Assembly: GCF_016863635.1 (NCBI RefSeq)
Contig: NZ_BOPG01000033.1
Location: 124,001-188,000 of the forward strand
Reading direction: 5' to 3'
Origin: Virgisporangium aurantiacum
GTDB taxonomy: Bacteria; Actinomycetota; Actinomycetes; Mycobacteriales; Micromonosporaceae
DNA: 64,000 nucleotides
Shown: in pieces, positions 38,551 through 46,467 of the stretch
How the letters are laid out: the number at the start of each line of letters is the position of its first letter
How positions within the stretch are numbered: the first letter of the stretch is position 1
Program-made: the position numbers and the translations under genes
The notes under the pieces: model-generated
The model's database searches: none
What the model saw: only the letters and a program-made list of their open reading frames with translations
What the model was told of the DNA's origin: nothing

Positions 38551-40025
38551 GACGCCCCGCTTTCGGCCTCGGCGGCGCGGCGCAGCAGATGCCACACGAG
38601 CAGGACGTCGTCGCGGCGGGTCTGGATGTTGCCGATCGACACCCGCAGCACCACGCCGTCGTCGAGCGTGGTCTTCGACAGGTAGGTCGCTCCGGACGCG
38701 TTGACGCGGTCGAGGATCCGCACGTTGAGCCCGTCGACGTCGCGGTGTCCCAGCGGCACGTGACGCAGGCAGACCAGCGGCAGCGGGGAGTCGCCGACGC
38801 GCTGCCAACCGGGTTCGGCGTCGACCCGCCGGCGCAGCAGGTCGGCCAGCTCGTCGAGGTGGGCGAGGCGGGCGCGCAGGCCGTCGAGGCCGAACGACCG
38901 GATGACCCACCACAGTTTCAGCGCCCGGAACGACCGGCCGAGCTGAAGCGACCGGTCCATGTAGTCGACGGTGCCGTTACCGTCCTGTGTGGACAGATAA
39001 TCGGGGACGAGCCGGAACGCGCCGCCCAGCGCCCCGCGCCGCCGCGACAGCAGCAGGCCGCACTCCATCGGCACGAAGAGCGTCTTGTGCGGGTTGACCA
39101 CGAGCGAGTCGGCGACGTCGAGCGCCGGCGACACCTCGTCGATGTCCGGCACGAGCCGCCACAGCCCGCCGTACGCGGCGTCGACGTGCAGCCACACGTC
39201 CGCGTCCCGGCACACCTCGGCGATCGCGCCGAGCGGGTCCTGCGAGCCGGTGGCGGTGGTGCCGTCCGTGGCGACCACCGCCACCGGGGTCAGTCCGGCC
39301 CGCCGGTCGGCCGCGATCAGGTCCGCGAGCGCAGACGGGAGCATCGCGAAGTTCTTGTCGCAGGGGACGCGGACCAGGTTGTCCAGGCCGATGCCGAGCG
39401 CGATCACCGCCTTGTCGACCGAGCTGTGCGCGTGCGACGTGGCGTAGACCCGCAGCGCCGTCACGTCGGGCCGGCCGGCGACACCCTTCGTGCGGGCGTC
39501 GAGGCCGGGCACGGCGTCCCGGGCCGCGTTCAGCGCGTAGAACGTGCCCAGCGACGCCCCGTTGACGATCACCCCGTCGGAGTCGTCGGGGTAGCCGATC
39601 ATCCGGCACACCCAGCGGATCACGATCTCCTCGACGGCCGAGGCCGCCGGGCTCGACGTCCACAACATGGAGTTGACGTTCAGCGCCGAGACGACCGCGT
39701 CGGCGACGACGCCCGGACCGGAGCTCGAGTTCGAGAAGTACGCGTGGAACGACGGGTGGTGCCAGTGCGTCAGGTGCGGGACCACGGTGGCCCACGTGTC
39801 GTCGAGAATCTCCGCGAACGGCCGGCCCTGCCGGGGCAGCACCGGGTCCAGCGCGCCGCGCACCTGTGCCGGCGTCGCGGCCGGCGCCACCGGCACCGTG
39901 CGGATCTCGCGGCGCAGCGCGGCGATCCGGGCGAACGCCAGCCGGCCGTTCGCCTCGTACTGCTCGGGCGTCCAGTCGCCGAGGTCCCCGGTCATCGAGT
40001 CCCCGGTCATCGGGTCTTCAGTCAT
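38538..40025 (-). CDS. Group II PLP decarboxylase, aromatic-L-amino-acid type
   Basis: A 495-residue decarboxylase of the AADC/TDC/DDC group. It has HWHHPSFHAYFSNSSSGPGVVADAV near the N-terminus (substrate and PLP pocket), WLHVDAAYGGLWRLVP (cofactor Asp) and SLVVNPHKTLFVPMECG (Schiff-base Lys). The group converts tyrosine, DOPA, tryptophan or similar amino acids to amines. ATG 40025 starts a short MTGDSMTGD duplication, and two later in-frame ATGs are possible starts. The first ~8 bp overlap the SDR gene. With the HpaB-like oxygenase it could yield a catecholamine-like building block. Confidence 0.91.
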   Translation of the reverse strand: MTEDPMTGDSMTGDLGDWTPEQYEANGRLAFARIAALRREIRTVPVAPAATPAQVRGALDPVLPRQGRPFAEILDDTWATVVPHLTHWHHPSFHAYFSNSSSGPGVVADAVVSALNVNSMLWTSSPAASAVEEIVIRWVCRMIGYPDDSDGVIVNGASLGTFYALNAARDAVPGLDARTKGVAGRPDVTALRVYATSHAHSSVDKAVIALGIGLDNLVRVPCDKNFAMLPSALADLIAADRRAGLTPVAVVATDGTTATGSQDPLGAIAEVCRDADVWLHVDAAYGGLWRLVPDIDEVSPALDVADSLVVNPHKTLFVPMECGLLLSRRRGALGGAFRLVPDYLSTQDGNGTVDYMDRSLQLGRSFRALKLWWVIRSFGLDGLRARLAHLDELADLLRRRVDAEPGWQRVGDSPLPLVCLRHVPLGHRDVDGLNVRILDRVNASGATYLSKTTLDDGVVLRVSIGNIQTRRDDVLLVWHLLRRAAEAESGASWNG

Positions 40026-40809
40026 TGAAGAGCCTCTCGACGCCGGCGTCGTGGTCCGGCTTGCGGTTGTCCCAGTCCCAGCCGCCCGACACGCTCAATG
40101 TCGCGCCGGACACGTACCGGGCCTGATCGGAGATCAGGAACGCGACCGCGTCGGCGACCTCCTCGGGCCGGCCGAGCCGGCCCGACGGAACCCGGTCGAC
40201 CATCCACGCGGCCTGTTCCGGTGGCAGGTACCCGTTGTCGATCAGGCCGGGCGCCACGCAGTTGGTCCGGATGCCGTACGCGGCCTCCTCGGCGGCGAGG
40301 GTGCGGGCGAGCACGGCGACGCCGGTCTTGGCGATCGCGTAGGCCGCGACGTTGGCGGCGCCGCGGATGCGCAGCGTGGCCGCCATGCCGATGAAGACGA
40401 TCCGACCGTGCCGGCGGCGGCGCATCTCCGGCAGCGCCTCGCGGGTCACGTAGAACGCGGAGTTCAGGTTGCTGTCGATGATCCGGTTCCACCGCTCGAC
40501 GCCGGTGTCGTGGACCGTGCTGAGGCCGAACTCCCCGACGTTGTTGACCACGACGGCCGGTCGCTCGCCGAGGTCGCGGTCGATCCGCGCGTACAGATCG
40601 GCGACGGCGTCGGGCGAGCACACGTCGGCCCGCATGGGGTGGGCCACGAAACCCTTGGCGTCCAACGACTTCGCGACCTCCTCGGCCGCCGCCGCGTCGG
40701 ACATGTAGTTGACGACCACCGCGTAGCCGAGGGACGCCAGGCGTTCGCTGATCGCCCGTCCGATGCCCCGACCGCCGCCGGTGACGAGGGCGACGCCCCT
40801 ACTCGTCAT
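40018..40809 (-). CDS. Short-chain dehydrogenase/reductase (FabG-like)
   Basis: A 263-residue classical SDR with TGGGRGIGRAISERL at the N-terminus, NNVGEFG, and a complete active site ending YAIAK. GYLPPEQAAWMVDRVPSGRLGRPEEVADAVAFLISDQARYVSGATLSVSGG-type features follow. It is intact, unlike the SDR at 28202. ATG 40809 lies inside the 3' end of the ABM-like gene (11-bp overlap). It should oxidise or reduce a hydroxyl/keto group of an intermediate; the substrate is unknown. Confidence 0.9.
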   Translation of the reverse strand: MTSRGVALVTGGGRGIGRAISERLASLGYAVVVNYMSDAAAAEEVAKSLDAKGFVAHPMRADVCSPDAVADLYARIDRDLGERPAVVVNNVGEFGLSTVHDTGVERWNRIIDSNLNSAFYVTREALPEMRRRRHGRIVFIGMAATLRIRGAANVAAYAIAKTGVAVLARTLAAEEAAYGIRTNCVAPGLIDNGYLPPEQAAWMVDRVPSGRLGRPEEVADAVAFLISDQARYVSGATLSVSGGWDWDNRKPDHDAGVERLFND

Positions 40810-41125
40810 GGTCGTGGTCCACGTCGACGTCGAGCACGTCGTAGTAGGAGATCTCCCGGTCGCGCGCGCAGTACCGCGCGACGAAGTCCTTGAGCAACGG
40901 CTCCTCGCGGGCACGCAACTTCTCGTGGTCCTCGACGCTGCGCCACGGGTAGATCATGAGGAACTTGTTGCCGATGACCCGGCTGTGGAAGAACGTCGCG
41001 TGCCCGGACCAGGCCGGGTCGTCGTGCGCGCCCGGCCCGACGATGTCGTCCATCTCCTGCATGACCTCGGTTCCGCGCGACACGAACTCCGCGCGCAGGA
41101 ACCACTGTTCGATAACGGTGATCAT
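40799..41125 (-). CDS. Antibiotic biosynthesis monooxygenase (ABM)-like dimeric alpha/beta-barrel protein
   Basis: A 108-residue protein of ferredoxin-like ABM/EthD/YgiN type, judged from its length and pattern (MITVIEQWFLRAEFVSRGTEVMQEMDDIV, NKFLMIYPWRSVEDHEKLRAREEPLLKDFV). Such proteins act as cofactor-free monooxygenases, cyclases or isomerases on phenolic or quinoid compounds, often in biosynthetic clusters. The C-terminus is an unusual Asp/His tail (DVDVDHDHDE) that could bind metal. ATG 41125 overlaps the upstream stop by 4 bp. It may act on the catechol or quinone from the HpaB-like enzyme; that is inference. Confidence 0.7.
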   Translation of the reverse strand: MITVIEQWFLRAEFVSRGTEVMQEMDDIVGPGAHDDPAWSGHATFFHSRVIGNKFLMIYPWRSVEDHEKLRAREEPLLKDFVARYCARDREISYYDVLDVDVDHDHDE

Positions 41126-41631
41126 CGGGTCTTCCCCTCCAGATAGTCCTTGAGCAGCGATCCGCCGTCGGGCACGAACTTGGCGCAGACGAGGATGTGG
41201 TGCCTGCGGTTGCGCGCCTGCGCCTCCCACAGGGCCGTGGCGGCGGCCCGCAGACCGGCCGGGACGTCGAGGTTGCGGAGCAGCGCCTTCAGCGTCCGCT
41301 GCGCCTCGGACATCAGGTCGAGCATCGTCGCGTGGTCGCGGTTCTGTTGCCCGGAGAAGCCGGGGCTCAGGAACGGTGGCGCCATCGACGGCCGGATCAG
41401 CGTGTCGTATTCATCCGGGTCGAAGTCGGCGGCGAACTTCATGCTCGCGGTCGCCGCGTCGTACAGGACGGTGAGCCGCTGCAGCGACGGCAGGAGCGCG
41501 TCCCAGCGGCGCTGTTCGGTCAGCCGCAGGGCGATCGGCAGCTCGGTGTTCATCGCGATCAGGTAGAGGTGGAACGCGTGGTGGCCGAGCTTCCACCGGC
41601 GCACCGCCGTTCGTTGGGTCGCGCCGATCAT
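41122..41631 (-). CDS. Unknown helical protein in the biosynthetic operon
   Basis: A 169-residue protein, mostly helical, no signal peptide, no family recognised. Notable features are HHAFHLYLIAMN near the N-terminus, a central AATASMKFAADFDPDEYDTLIRPSM, SGQQNRDHATMLDLMSEAQRTLK and the C-terminal RNRRHHILVCAKFVPDGGS. Several His and Glu/Asp residues on predicted helices leave open a metal- or haem-binding role. It overlaps both neighbours by 4 bp, so it is made in step with the flavin reductase and ABM-like protein and is almost certainly part of the pathway. Confidence 0.8.
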   Translation of the reverse strand: MIGATQRTAVRRWKLGHHAFHLYLIAMNTELPIALRLTEQRRWDALLPSLQRLTVLYDAATASMKFAADFDPDEYDTLIRPSMAPPFLSPGFSGQQNRDHATMLDLMSEAQRTLKALLRNLDVPAGLRAAATALWEAQARNRRHHILVCAKFVPDGGSLLKDYLEGKTR

Positions 41632-42401
41632 GCCGCGGACTCCTCCGGTTGCGCGACCGCCAGCCACTGCGACAGCGTGATGTCCAGCGCCGCGACGAGC
41701 CCGGTGACCATCGAGAGCCGGTCGTCGTCGGACAGGCTCGTGCCCTGCAGTTCGTCGATGACCGCCCGGTTGACGTCGAGGCAGGACCGCGTCCACTCGG
41801 CCAGGCCGACGTCGGAACGGACCAGGCGGAAGTACCGGTCGTACTCCGCCGGCGTCGCCAGACCGGTCACCGCGTCGGGAACGCGGTGGTCGGCCGGAAC
41901 GGCGACCGGTGCGATCAGGCCGTGGTCGGGATCCTCGACGGTCCCGTATCCGCCGCGGTAGAACGTCAACGGTCGGTGGCCGGGGTGCTGGACGCGGTGG
42001 TCGCGGACCCGGCCGATGACGACGACGTGATCGCCGGCGTCGAACCGCCGGTACAGGTCGCAGTCGAGGTAGGCCGTGGCGTCGGTGAGGATGGGCGCAC
42101 CCGTGACGCCGTCGTGGAACCGGACGCCCTCCGTGCGCCGTTCGACGGGTCCGGCGAACCGGCGCGACAGCGGTTCCTGGTGCGCCGCGAGAATGTTGAC
42201 GGCAAAGGGTCCCGCGTCGGTGAGGACCGGCCGGATCCGCGACGCGCGGTGGATGCAGAACAGCACGAGCGCGGGGTCGAGCGACACCGACGCGAACGAA
42301 TTGGCGGTGACGCCGATCGGACCGTCCGGGCCCGCCGCCGTCACCACGGTGACCCCGGTGGTGAACAGGCCGAGCACGGCCCGAAGCGTTGCCTCGTTCA
42401 T
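41628..42401 (-). CDS. Flavin reductase (HpaC-like) with extra C-terminal helical domain
   Basis: A 257-residue protein. Residues ~1-160 form a flavin reductase split-barrel (LRAVLGLFTTGVTVVTA, IGVTANSFASVSLDPALVLFCI, FAVNILAAHQEPLSRRFA), the type that supplies reduced flavin to HpaB oxygenases. Residues ~165-257 form an added helical region (AEYDRYFRLVRSDVGLAEWTRSCLDVNRAVIDELQG, VTGLVAALDITLSQWLAV) absent from ordinary HpaC (~160-190 residues). ATG 42401 begins the ten-gene operon. The extension may dock the oxygenase or bind another ligand. Confidence 0.87.
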   Translation of the reverse strand: MNEATLRAVLGLFTTGVTVVTAAGPDGPIGVTANSFASVSLDPALVLFCIHRASRIRPVLTDAGPFAVNILAAHQEPLSRRFAGPVERRTEGVRFHDGVTGAPILTDATAYLDCDLYRRFDAGDHVVVIGRVRDHRVQHPGHRPLTFYRGGYGTVEDPDHGLIAPVAVPADHRVPDAVTGLATPAEYDRYFRLVRSDVGLAEWTRSCLDVNRAVIDELQGTSLSDDDRLSMVTGLVAALDITLSQWLAVAQPEESAA

Positions 42402-42438
42402 TCATCGCAGTGTTGTCCGCCGGCCGGGCACCGAAATC

Positions 42439-42452
42439 CGTAGAACTACGTA
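42439..42452. promoter_or_regulatory. Inverted repeat in the divergent promoter region of the biosynthetic operon
   Basis: CGTAG-AA-CTACG followed by an overlapping TACGTA, in the 131-bp gap between the operon start (42401) and the SnoaL-like gene (42533). A plausible operator; no cognate regulator is adjacent. Confidence 0.4.
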
Positions 42453-42532
42453 ACGCGCTACCGAACCGTCCCGTCCGCCATGGCCAACGAACCCGGTGCG
42501 CAGCAAGCTGAAGGGGACCTCAGGAGGTATGG

Positions 42533-42871
42533 ATGTCCCCCGAAGAAATCGTCGACGGCCAACTCGCCGCGTACAACGCCGGAGATCTCGACGCGTTCCT
42601 CGACCACTTCGTCGAGAACGTGCCGGTGCTGTCGTTCCCGTCGGGCGAGGAGCTGGCGGACCGGTCCGGCGCGGCCTTCCGGGAGCGCTTCCGGGCAGTG
42701 TTCGCCGACAGTCCCGGCGTGACGGCGACGCTCGTGACGCGGGTGGTCAAGGGGAACGTCGTGGTCGACCAGGAGAACATCACCAGCCCGGCCAGCGGCG
42801 AGGTCCGCACGGTGGTCGCCATGTACGAGGTGGGGCCGGCCAGGATCGAGCGGATGTGGTTCGTCGCCTGA
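42533..42871 (+). CDS. SnoaL/NTF2-like protein
   Basis: A 112-residue cone-shaped alpha+beta fold protein, judged from MSPEEIVDGQLAAYNAGDLDAFLDHFVENVPVLSF, RSGAAFRERFRAVFADSP and the closing VAMYEVGPARIERMWFV. The fold includes cyclases, isomerases and binding proteins of secondary metabolism. ATG 42533 follows a consensus AGGAGG. It is divergent from the ten-gene operon and may share its control region, so an accessory pathway role is possible; it could equally be unrelated. Confidence 0.82.
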   Translation: MSPEEIVDGQLAAYNAGDLDAFLDHFVENVPVLSFPSGEELADRSGAAFRERFRAVFADSPGVTATLVTRVVKGNVVVDQENITSPASGEVRTVVAMYEVGPARIERMWFVA

Positions 42872-42891
42872 CGCGCGTCCCCTGTATATGT

Positions 42892-42911
42892 AAAGATGAT
42901 CGTCAATCTTT
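42892..42911. promoter_or_regulatory. Inverted repeat upstream of secreted phosphodiesterase
   Basis: AAAGAT, 8 bp, ATCTTT, followed at once by TCACGTGA (42911-42918). It lies 21 bp upstream of ATG 42932 in a locally AT-rich stretch; candidate operator or promoter region. Confidence 0.35.
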
Positions 42912-42931
42912 CACGTGACACGGGGGTGTTC

Positions 42932-43876
42932 ATGCGTATTTTGCGTGCCTTGGTGACGGTCGCCGTCACCGTCGCCGGTCTCCTGCCGGCGGTTCTCCTG
43001 CCGGCCACCGCGGCGTCGGCCGCCACCGTCAACCAGACGCTGCACGTCTGGACCTGGAACGTCGCCGGCCAGAAGCTGAACGGCGGCGCCACCGGCAACG
43101 GTCTCATCACCGTGCTGGGAAACTCGATCCGCAACCGCGGCACCGACCTCGCGGCGGTCAACGAGCTGTGCTGGAGCCAGTACAAGGCGATCCAGAAGAA
43201 CCTGCGCGACTCCGGGTGGCCGCAGGACGTCGAGAACTTCTCCCGGTTCGAGGCGACGAACGCCACCGGTTGCTCCGGCGGCGAGCAGTACGGGATCGCG
43301 TTGTTCAGCAGGGCGCCGATGGGCACCGCGAACCGCATCACCCTGCCCGACGACGGCAGGGTGGAGAAGCGCAAGCTGTTGTGCGCGCCGCTGTCGGCCC
43401 GGCCACACCTGCGCTTCTGCACCACGCACATCACCACGCTGGACACGACGATCAACGGCGCGCCGATCAACGTCCAGCAACTCAACGCCGTCCGCGCTCA
43501 GCTCGAAGCCTGGAACGCCGCGGGCGACACCGTGGTGATCGCCGGTGACTTCAACGCCCAGCCGAACTACGTTCGCCTCGACAACTGGTACGCCCCGAGC
43601 GTCAGCACGCCGAACAACGCCGGCAACACCGGCGCGTACCGCGAACTCGACGACACCGACTCGCGCTGCGTCGGCTACGGCGAGAACACCCAGGACGCGG
43701 GCACCCCGGCCGGCCCGTGCGGCCCGGGCAAGAAGATCGACCTCATCTTCGCCCGCGAGAACCGCATCGTCGGCACCTACGACGGCGACTCCCTCTCCAT
43801 CTCGACCGACTGCGGCGGACCGTGCTCCGACCACCGCATCGTGATCGGCACGGTGACCGTCGCCGTCACCACGTAA
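42932..43876 (+). CDS. Secreted endonuclease/exonuclease/phosphatase-fold protein
   Basis: A 314-residue exported protein with a signal peptide (ALVTVAVTVAGLLPAVLLPATAASA, cleavage ~30). The EEP active-site set is visible: Asn in TWNVAGQ, Glu in AAVNELCW, Asp-x-Asn in VIAGDFNAQPN and the C-terminal SDHRIVIG (Asp-His). The fold hydrolyses phosphodiesters in nucleic acids, phospholipids or inositol phosphates outside the cell. Several cysteines suggest disulfides. ATG 42932 gives a normal signal peptide, and an upstream ATG at 42896 would lie on the inverted repeat. CdtB is a distant relative of the same fold, but nothing specific points to a toxin. Confidence 0.88.
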   Translation: MRILRALVTVAVTVAGLLPAVLLPATAASAATVNQTLHVWTWNVAGQKLNGGATGNGLITVLGNSIRNRGTDLAAVNELCWSQYKAIQKNLRDSGWPQDVENFSRFEATNATGCSGGEQYGIALFSRAPMGTANRITLPDDGRVEKRKLLCAPLSARPHLRFCTTHITTLDTTINGAPINVQQLNAVRAQLEAWNAAGDTVVIAGDFNAQPNYVRLDNWYAPSVSTPNNAGNTGAYRELDDTDSRCVGYGENTQDAGTPAGPCGPGKKIDLIFARENRIVGTYDGDSLSISTDCGGPCSDHRIVIGTVTVAVTT

Positions 43877-43882
43877 CGGCAC

Positions 43883-43914
43883 GGGCGGCCGACCCGGTAC
43901 CGGGCCGGCCGCCC
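43883..43914. terminator. Bidirectional terminator-like hairpin
   Basis: GGGCGGCC-GA-CCCGG at 43883-43897, loop TA, CCGGG-CC-GGCCGCCC at 43900-43914. It sits between the converging phosphodiesterase (43876) and beta-helix (43921) genes. Confidence 0.65.
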
Positions 43915-43920
43915 CACGGA

Positions 43921-45720
43921 CTACTCGCCGCAGCGGCCGTCGAAGATGTCGGCCCTGCCGTCGCCGTCGAAGTCGCCGCCGACGTGCAGGGCCGACAGCG
44001 GGCACGCGCTGCGGGTCAGGTTCGTCCACGACGTCCGGCCGGCCGACGAGAACTGCCACTGGCCGCCGGTGGTCTGGAACACGTCGGTCTTTCCGTCGCC
44101 GTCGAAGTCGCCGAACCGCAGCGACCCGATCGCGGCGCCCGACGTCGCCAGCGGCGACCACACGCCGACCCCGCCCGACGAGAACCGCCACTGGCTGCCC
44201 GTCGTGGAGAAGATGTCGGCCTTCGCGTCGCCGTCGAAGTCGCCGAACCGGAGATCGGCCAGCGGCACGGCGGCCGAGTTCAGGTTGGCCCAGCCCGACC
44301 GGCCGCCGGACGAGTACCGCCACTGGTTGCCCGACATCGAGAAGACGTCCGTCCTCCCATCACCGTCGAAGTCGGCCAGCCGCAACGATTCCAGCGGCAG
44401 GCTCGACGTCGCCAGCGGCTGCCACGCGCCGGTTCCGCCGGACGAGAACTGCCACTGGTCGCCGGACACCGTGAACACGTCGGTGCCGGGGACGTCGTCG
44501 AAGTCGCCGAAGCGCACCTGCGACAGCCGCAGCCCGGAGAGCGCACCCGGCACCCAGCGGCCGGTGCCGCCGGACGAGTAGTACCAGCGGTAGCCGGTGG
44601 CGCGGAACACGTCGGTCTTTCCGTCGCCGTCGAAGTCGCCGAAGCCGACCTCGCTCGCGTCGTACGTGTAGCCGGCGAGCGGCGCGTAGGTCGCGGTGCC
44701 GCCGGACGACATCCGCCACCCGACCTTGCGCCCGGACGTGTGGCAGCTGCCCGTCGTGGTCCCGTAGGTGTTCGAACCGATGGACAGGTTCCCGGTGAAG
44801 TTCTTCTGCTGCACGGCCGCCGACGAACCGGAGTGCGCGAAGCAGTTGCCCGCCACGTACGCGCCGGTGAACGGCCGCCCCCGCACGACGAACCCGGGGT
44901 ACGCCGTCGACCGGAAGCTGTTGTGCTTGATGTGCATGACGTCGCCGGCGTACGGCGACCCGTCGTCCAGCGCCTCGTTCTCGCCGTGCATGTCGAAGCT
45001 GTGCCCGACGGCGTTGTCGACCACGACGTTGTACCGGGCCTCGTACCGCTGGTTGCGGATGCCGCTGGCGGCGATCGCGTGGCGGTTCTGCGTGAACGTG
45101 TTGTTCTCGACGAGGGCGCTCGCGTCGTTCACGAGCACCACCCCGTACCCGAGGCCGGTCCGCCGGTTGTGGTGGATGTTGTTGTTGCGTACCAGTCCCT
45201 CGATGCTGTTGGTGAGGGACACGGCCGCATGCGACCAGCCGTACAGTTCGTTGTTGTCGACCAGCAGGTCCGACGCGTCGGTCGCTTTGATGCCGTCCGA
45301 GTTGTCGTACTGGTAGGCGCTGTCGCGGATCTCGCGGTCCGGCCCGCGCAGTCGGAGCCCGGTGACGCGCGCGCCGCTACCCGTGGTCACGAACTGCGCC
45401 CAGGTCTCCGACTGCCCGAGGTCGAGTTCGTCGTTGTAGAGCAGCGCTCCGAGTGCGCCGTTCTCGCCGCGGTTGCTCGCCAGCGTCACGCCCGCCGGGA
45501 TGCGGATCGCCTTGGTGCCGGTGAGGTTGATGGACACCGACCCGTCGACGAACACCGTGTCGCCCGCGGCGGCCGCACCGAGCGCGGCGATCAACTCGTC
45601 CTTCGTGCGGACGGTGGTCGACGCCGCCTCCGCACCCGCCGGCGCGACACCGGCGATCCCTATGAGTACCGTTCCGACCACCATGACGCGCACGCGTCCC
45701 CGAAAGCCCCCGTTGAACAC
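43921..45720 (-). CDS. Secreted parallel beta-helix protein with FG-GAP/VCBS repeats
   Basis: A 599-residue exported protein with signal peptide ~13-33 (MVVGTVLIGIAGVAPAGAEA). Residues ~40-320 resemble the pectate-lyase right-handed beta-helix (ITLASN, LLVDNNELYGWSHAAVSL, GLVRNNNIHHNRRTGLGYGVVLVNDASALVENNTF). Residues ~340-599 form about six repeats of DFDGDGKTDVF type, each followed by a GxQWxxSSGG motif; the DxDxDG loops should bind calcium as in FG-GAP propellers. The beta-helix suggests polysaccharide lyase or binding activity. GTG 45720 has a consensus AGGAGG. The C-terminal propeller may attach the protein to cell wall or substrate. Confidence 0.85.
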   Translation of the reverse strand: MFNGGFRGRVRVMVVGTVLIGIAGVAPAGAEAASTTVRTKDELIAALGAAAAGDTVFVDGSVSINLTGTKAIRIPAGVTLASNRGENGALGALLYNDELDLGQSETWAQFVTTGSGARVTGLRLRGPDREIRDSAYQYDNSDGIKATDASDLLVDNNELYGWSHAAVSLTNSIEGLVRNNNIHHNRRTGLGYGVVLVNDASALVENNTFTQNRHAIAASGIRNQRYEARYNVVVDNAVGHSFDMHGENEALDDGSPYAGDVMHIKHNSFRSTAYPGFVVRGRPFTGAYVAGNCFAHSGSSAAVQQKNFTGNLSIGSNTYGTTTGSCHTSGRKVGWRMSSGGTATYAPLAGYTYDASEVGFGDFDGDGKTDVFRATGYRWYYSSGGTGRWVPGALSGLRLSQVRFGDFDDVPGTDVFTVSGDQWQFSSGGTGAWQPLATSSLPLESLRLADFDGDGRTDVFSMSGNQWRYSSGGRSGWANLNSAAVPLADLRFGDFDGDAKADIFSTTGSQWRFSSGGVGVWSPLATSGAAIGSLRFGDFDGDGKTDVFQTTGGQWQFSSAGRTSWTNLTRSACPLSALHVGGDFDGDGRADIFDGRCGE

Positions 45721-45846
45721 CTGTACGCCCTCCTATGTCCGGTTACCGTACGGAGGGCAGCATACTGATCTTCGTCGATGGAAGCCACAACGGTGCCGCT
45801 TCGGCCTGTGCGATCCACGGCACCAGCACGTCGAGATCGGCGACAC

Positions 45847-46467
45847 TCACCCGACGAAGGCGGCGACCCCCTCGTACTCCGCCACCGCCGCCGCTCCGAC
45901 GTACTCGTATTCGAGCAGCAGCAGGCCCTTCGGCGTCACCTCGTGGTTCGTGAGCCGGAGCCCGGCGGGGCCGCCGGGGCCGAGCAGCCGCCGCCCGGAA
46001 CCGATCACCGTGGGCGCCACGGCGAGCCGGACCGTGTCGACGAGGCCGGCCGACAGCAGTGCGCCACCGAGGCGGGCGCTGCCGTGGATCTGCAGTTCGC
46101 GTCCCGGCTGCGCCTTCAGGGCTCCGACGGTGTCGACCGGGTCGCCGGCGAGCACGGTCGTCGGGTGCCACGATCCCGCGGTGAGGGTGTTGGTGACGAC
46201 GTACTTCGGCAGCGTGTTCATCCGCTCGGTGTACGGGTCGTCGGTGATGGCGGGCCAGTCGCGGGCGAACGCCTCGTAGGTCCGCCGGCCCAGCAGGAGC
46301 CCGTCGGCCCGGTCGAGCCACTCGGACGTCCGCCGCACGAACACCTCGTCGATGTGCGGCACGAGCCAGCCGCCGCGGGCGAAGCCGTCGCTGGTGTCCT
46401 CGGTGGACGATCCGGGTCCCTGGCTCACGCCGTCCAATGACACGAACTCGCTCAGGACGATCTTCAT
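45847..46467 (-). CDS. DHFR/RibD C-terminal-domain family reductase
   Basis: A 206-residue dihydrofolate-reductase-fold protein of the RibD_C/YyaP type (MKIVLSEFVSLDGVSQGPG, GLLLGRRTYEAFARDWP, PKYVVTNTL, LQIHGSARLGGALLSAGLVD, GSGRRLLGP). It is thought to reduce small pterin- or riboflavin-like compounds; it is not the essential folA. It is the last gene of an operon with SRPBCC and ArsR genes (4-bp overlaps), a common actinobacterial trio whose inducer is unknown. ATG 46467. Confidence 0.88.
   Translation of the reverse strand: MKIVLSEFVSLDGVSQGPGSSTEDTSDGFARGGWLVPHIDEVFVRRTSEWLDRADGLLLGRRTYEAFARDWPAITDDPYTERMNTLPKYVVTNTLTAGSWHPTTVLAGDPVDTVGALKAQPGRELQIHGSARLGGALLSAGLVDTVRLAVAPTVIGSGRRLLGPGGPAGLRLTNHEVTPKGLLLLEYEYVGAAAVAEYEGVAAFVG

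Noticed and set aside
42932..43876. CdtB-like genotoxin
   Set aside because: Only the general EEP fold residues are visible; no CdtA/CdtC partners or delivery genes are nearby.
43921..44700. CRISPR-like periodicity
   Set aside because: The periodic DNA is the coding sequence of FG-GAP protein repeats, not identical repeats with spacers.
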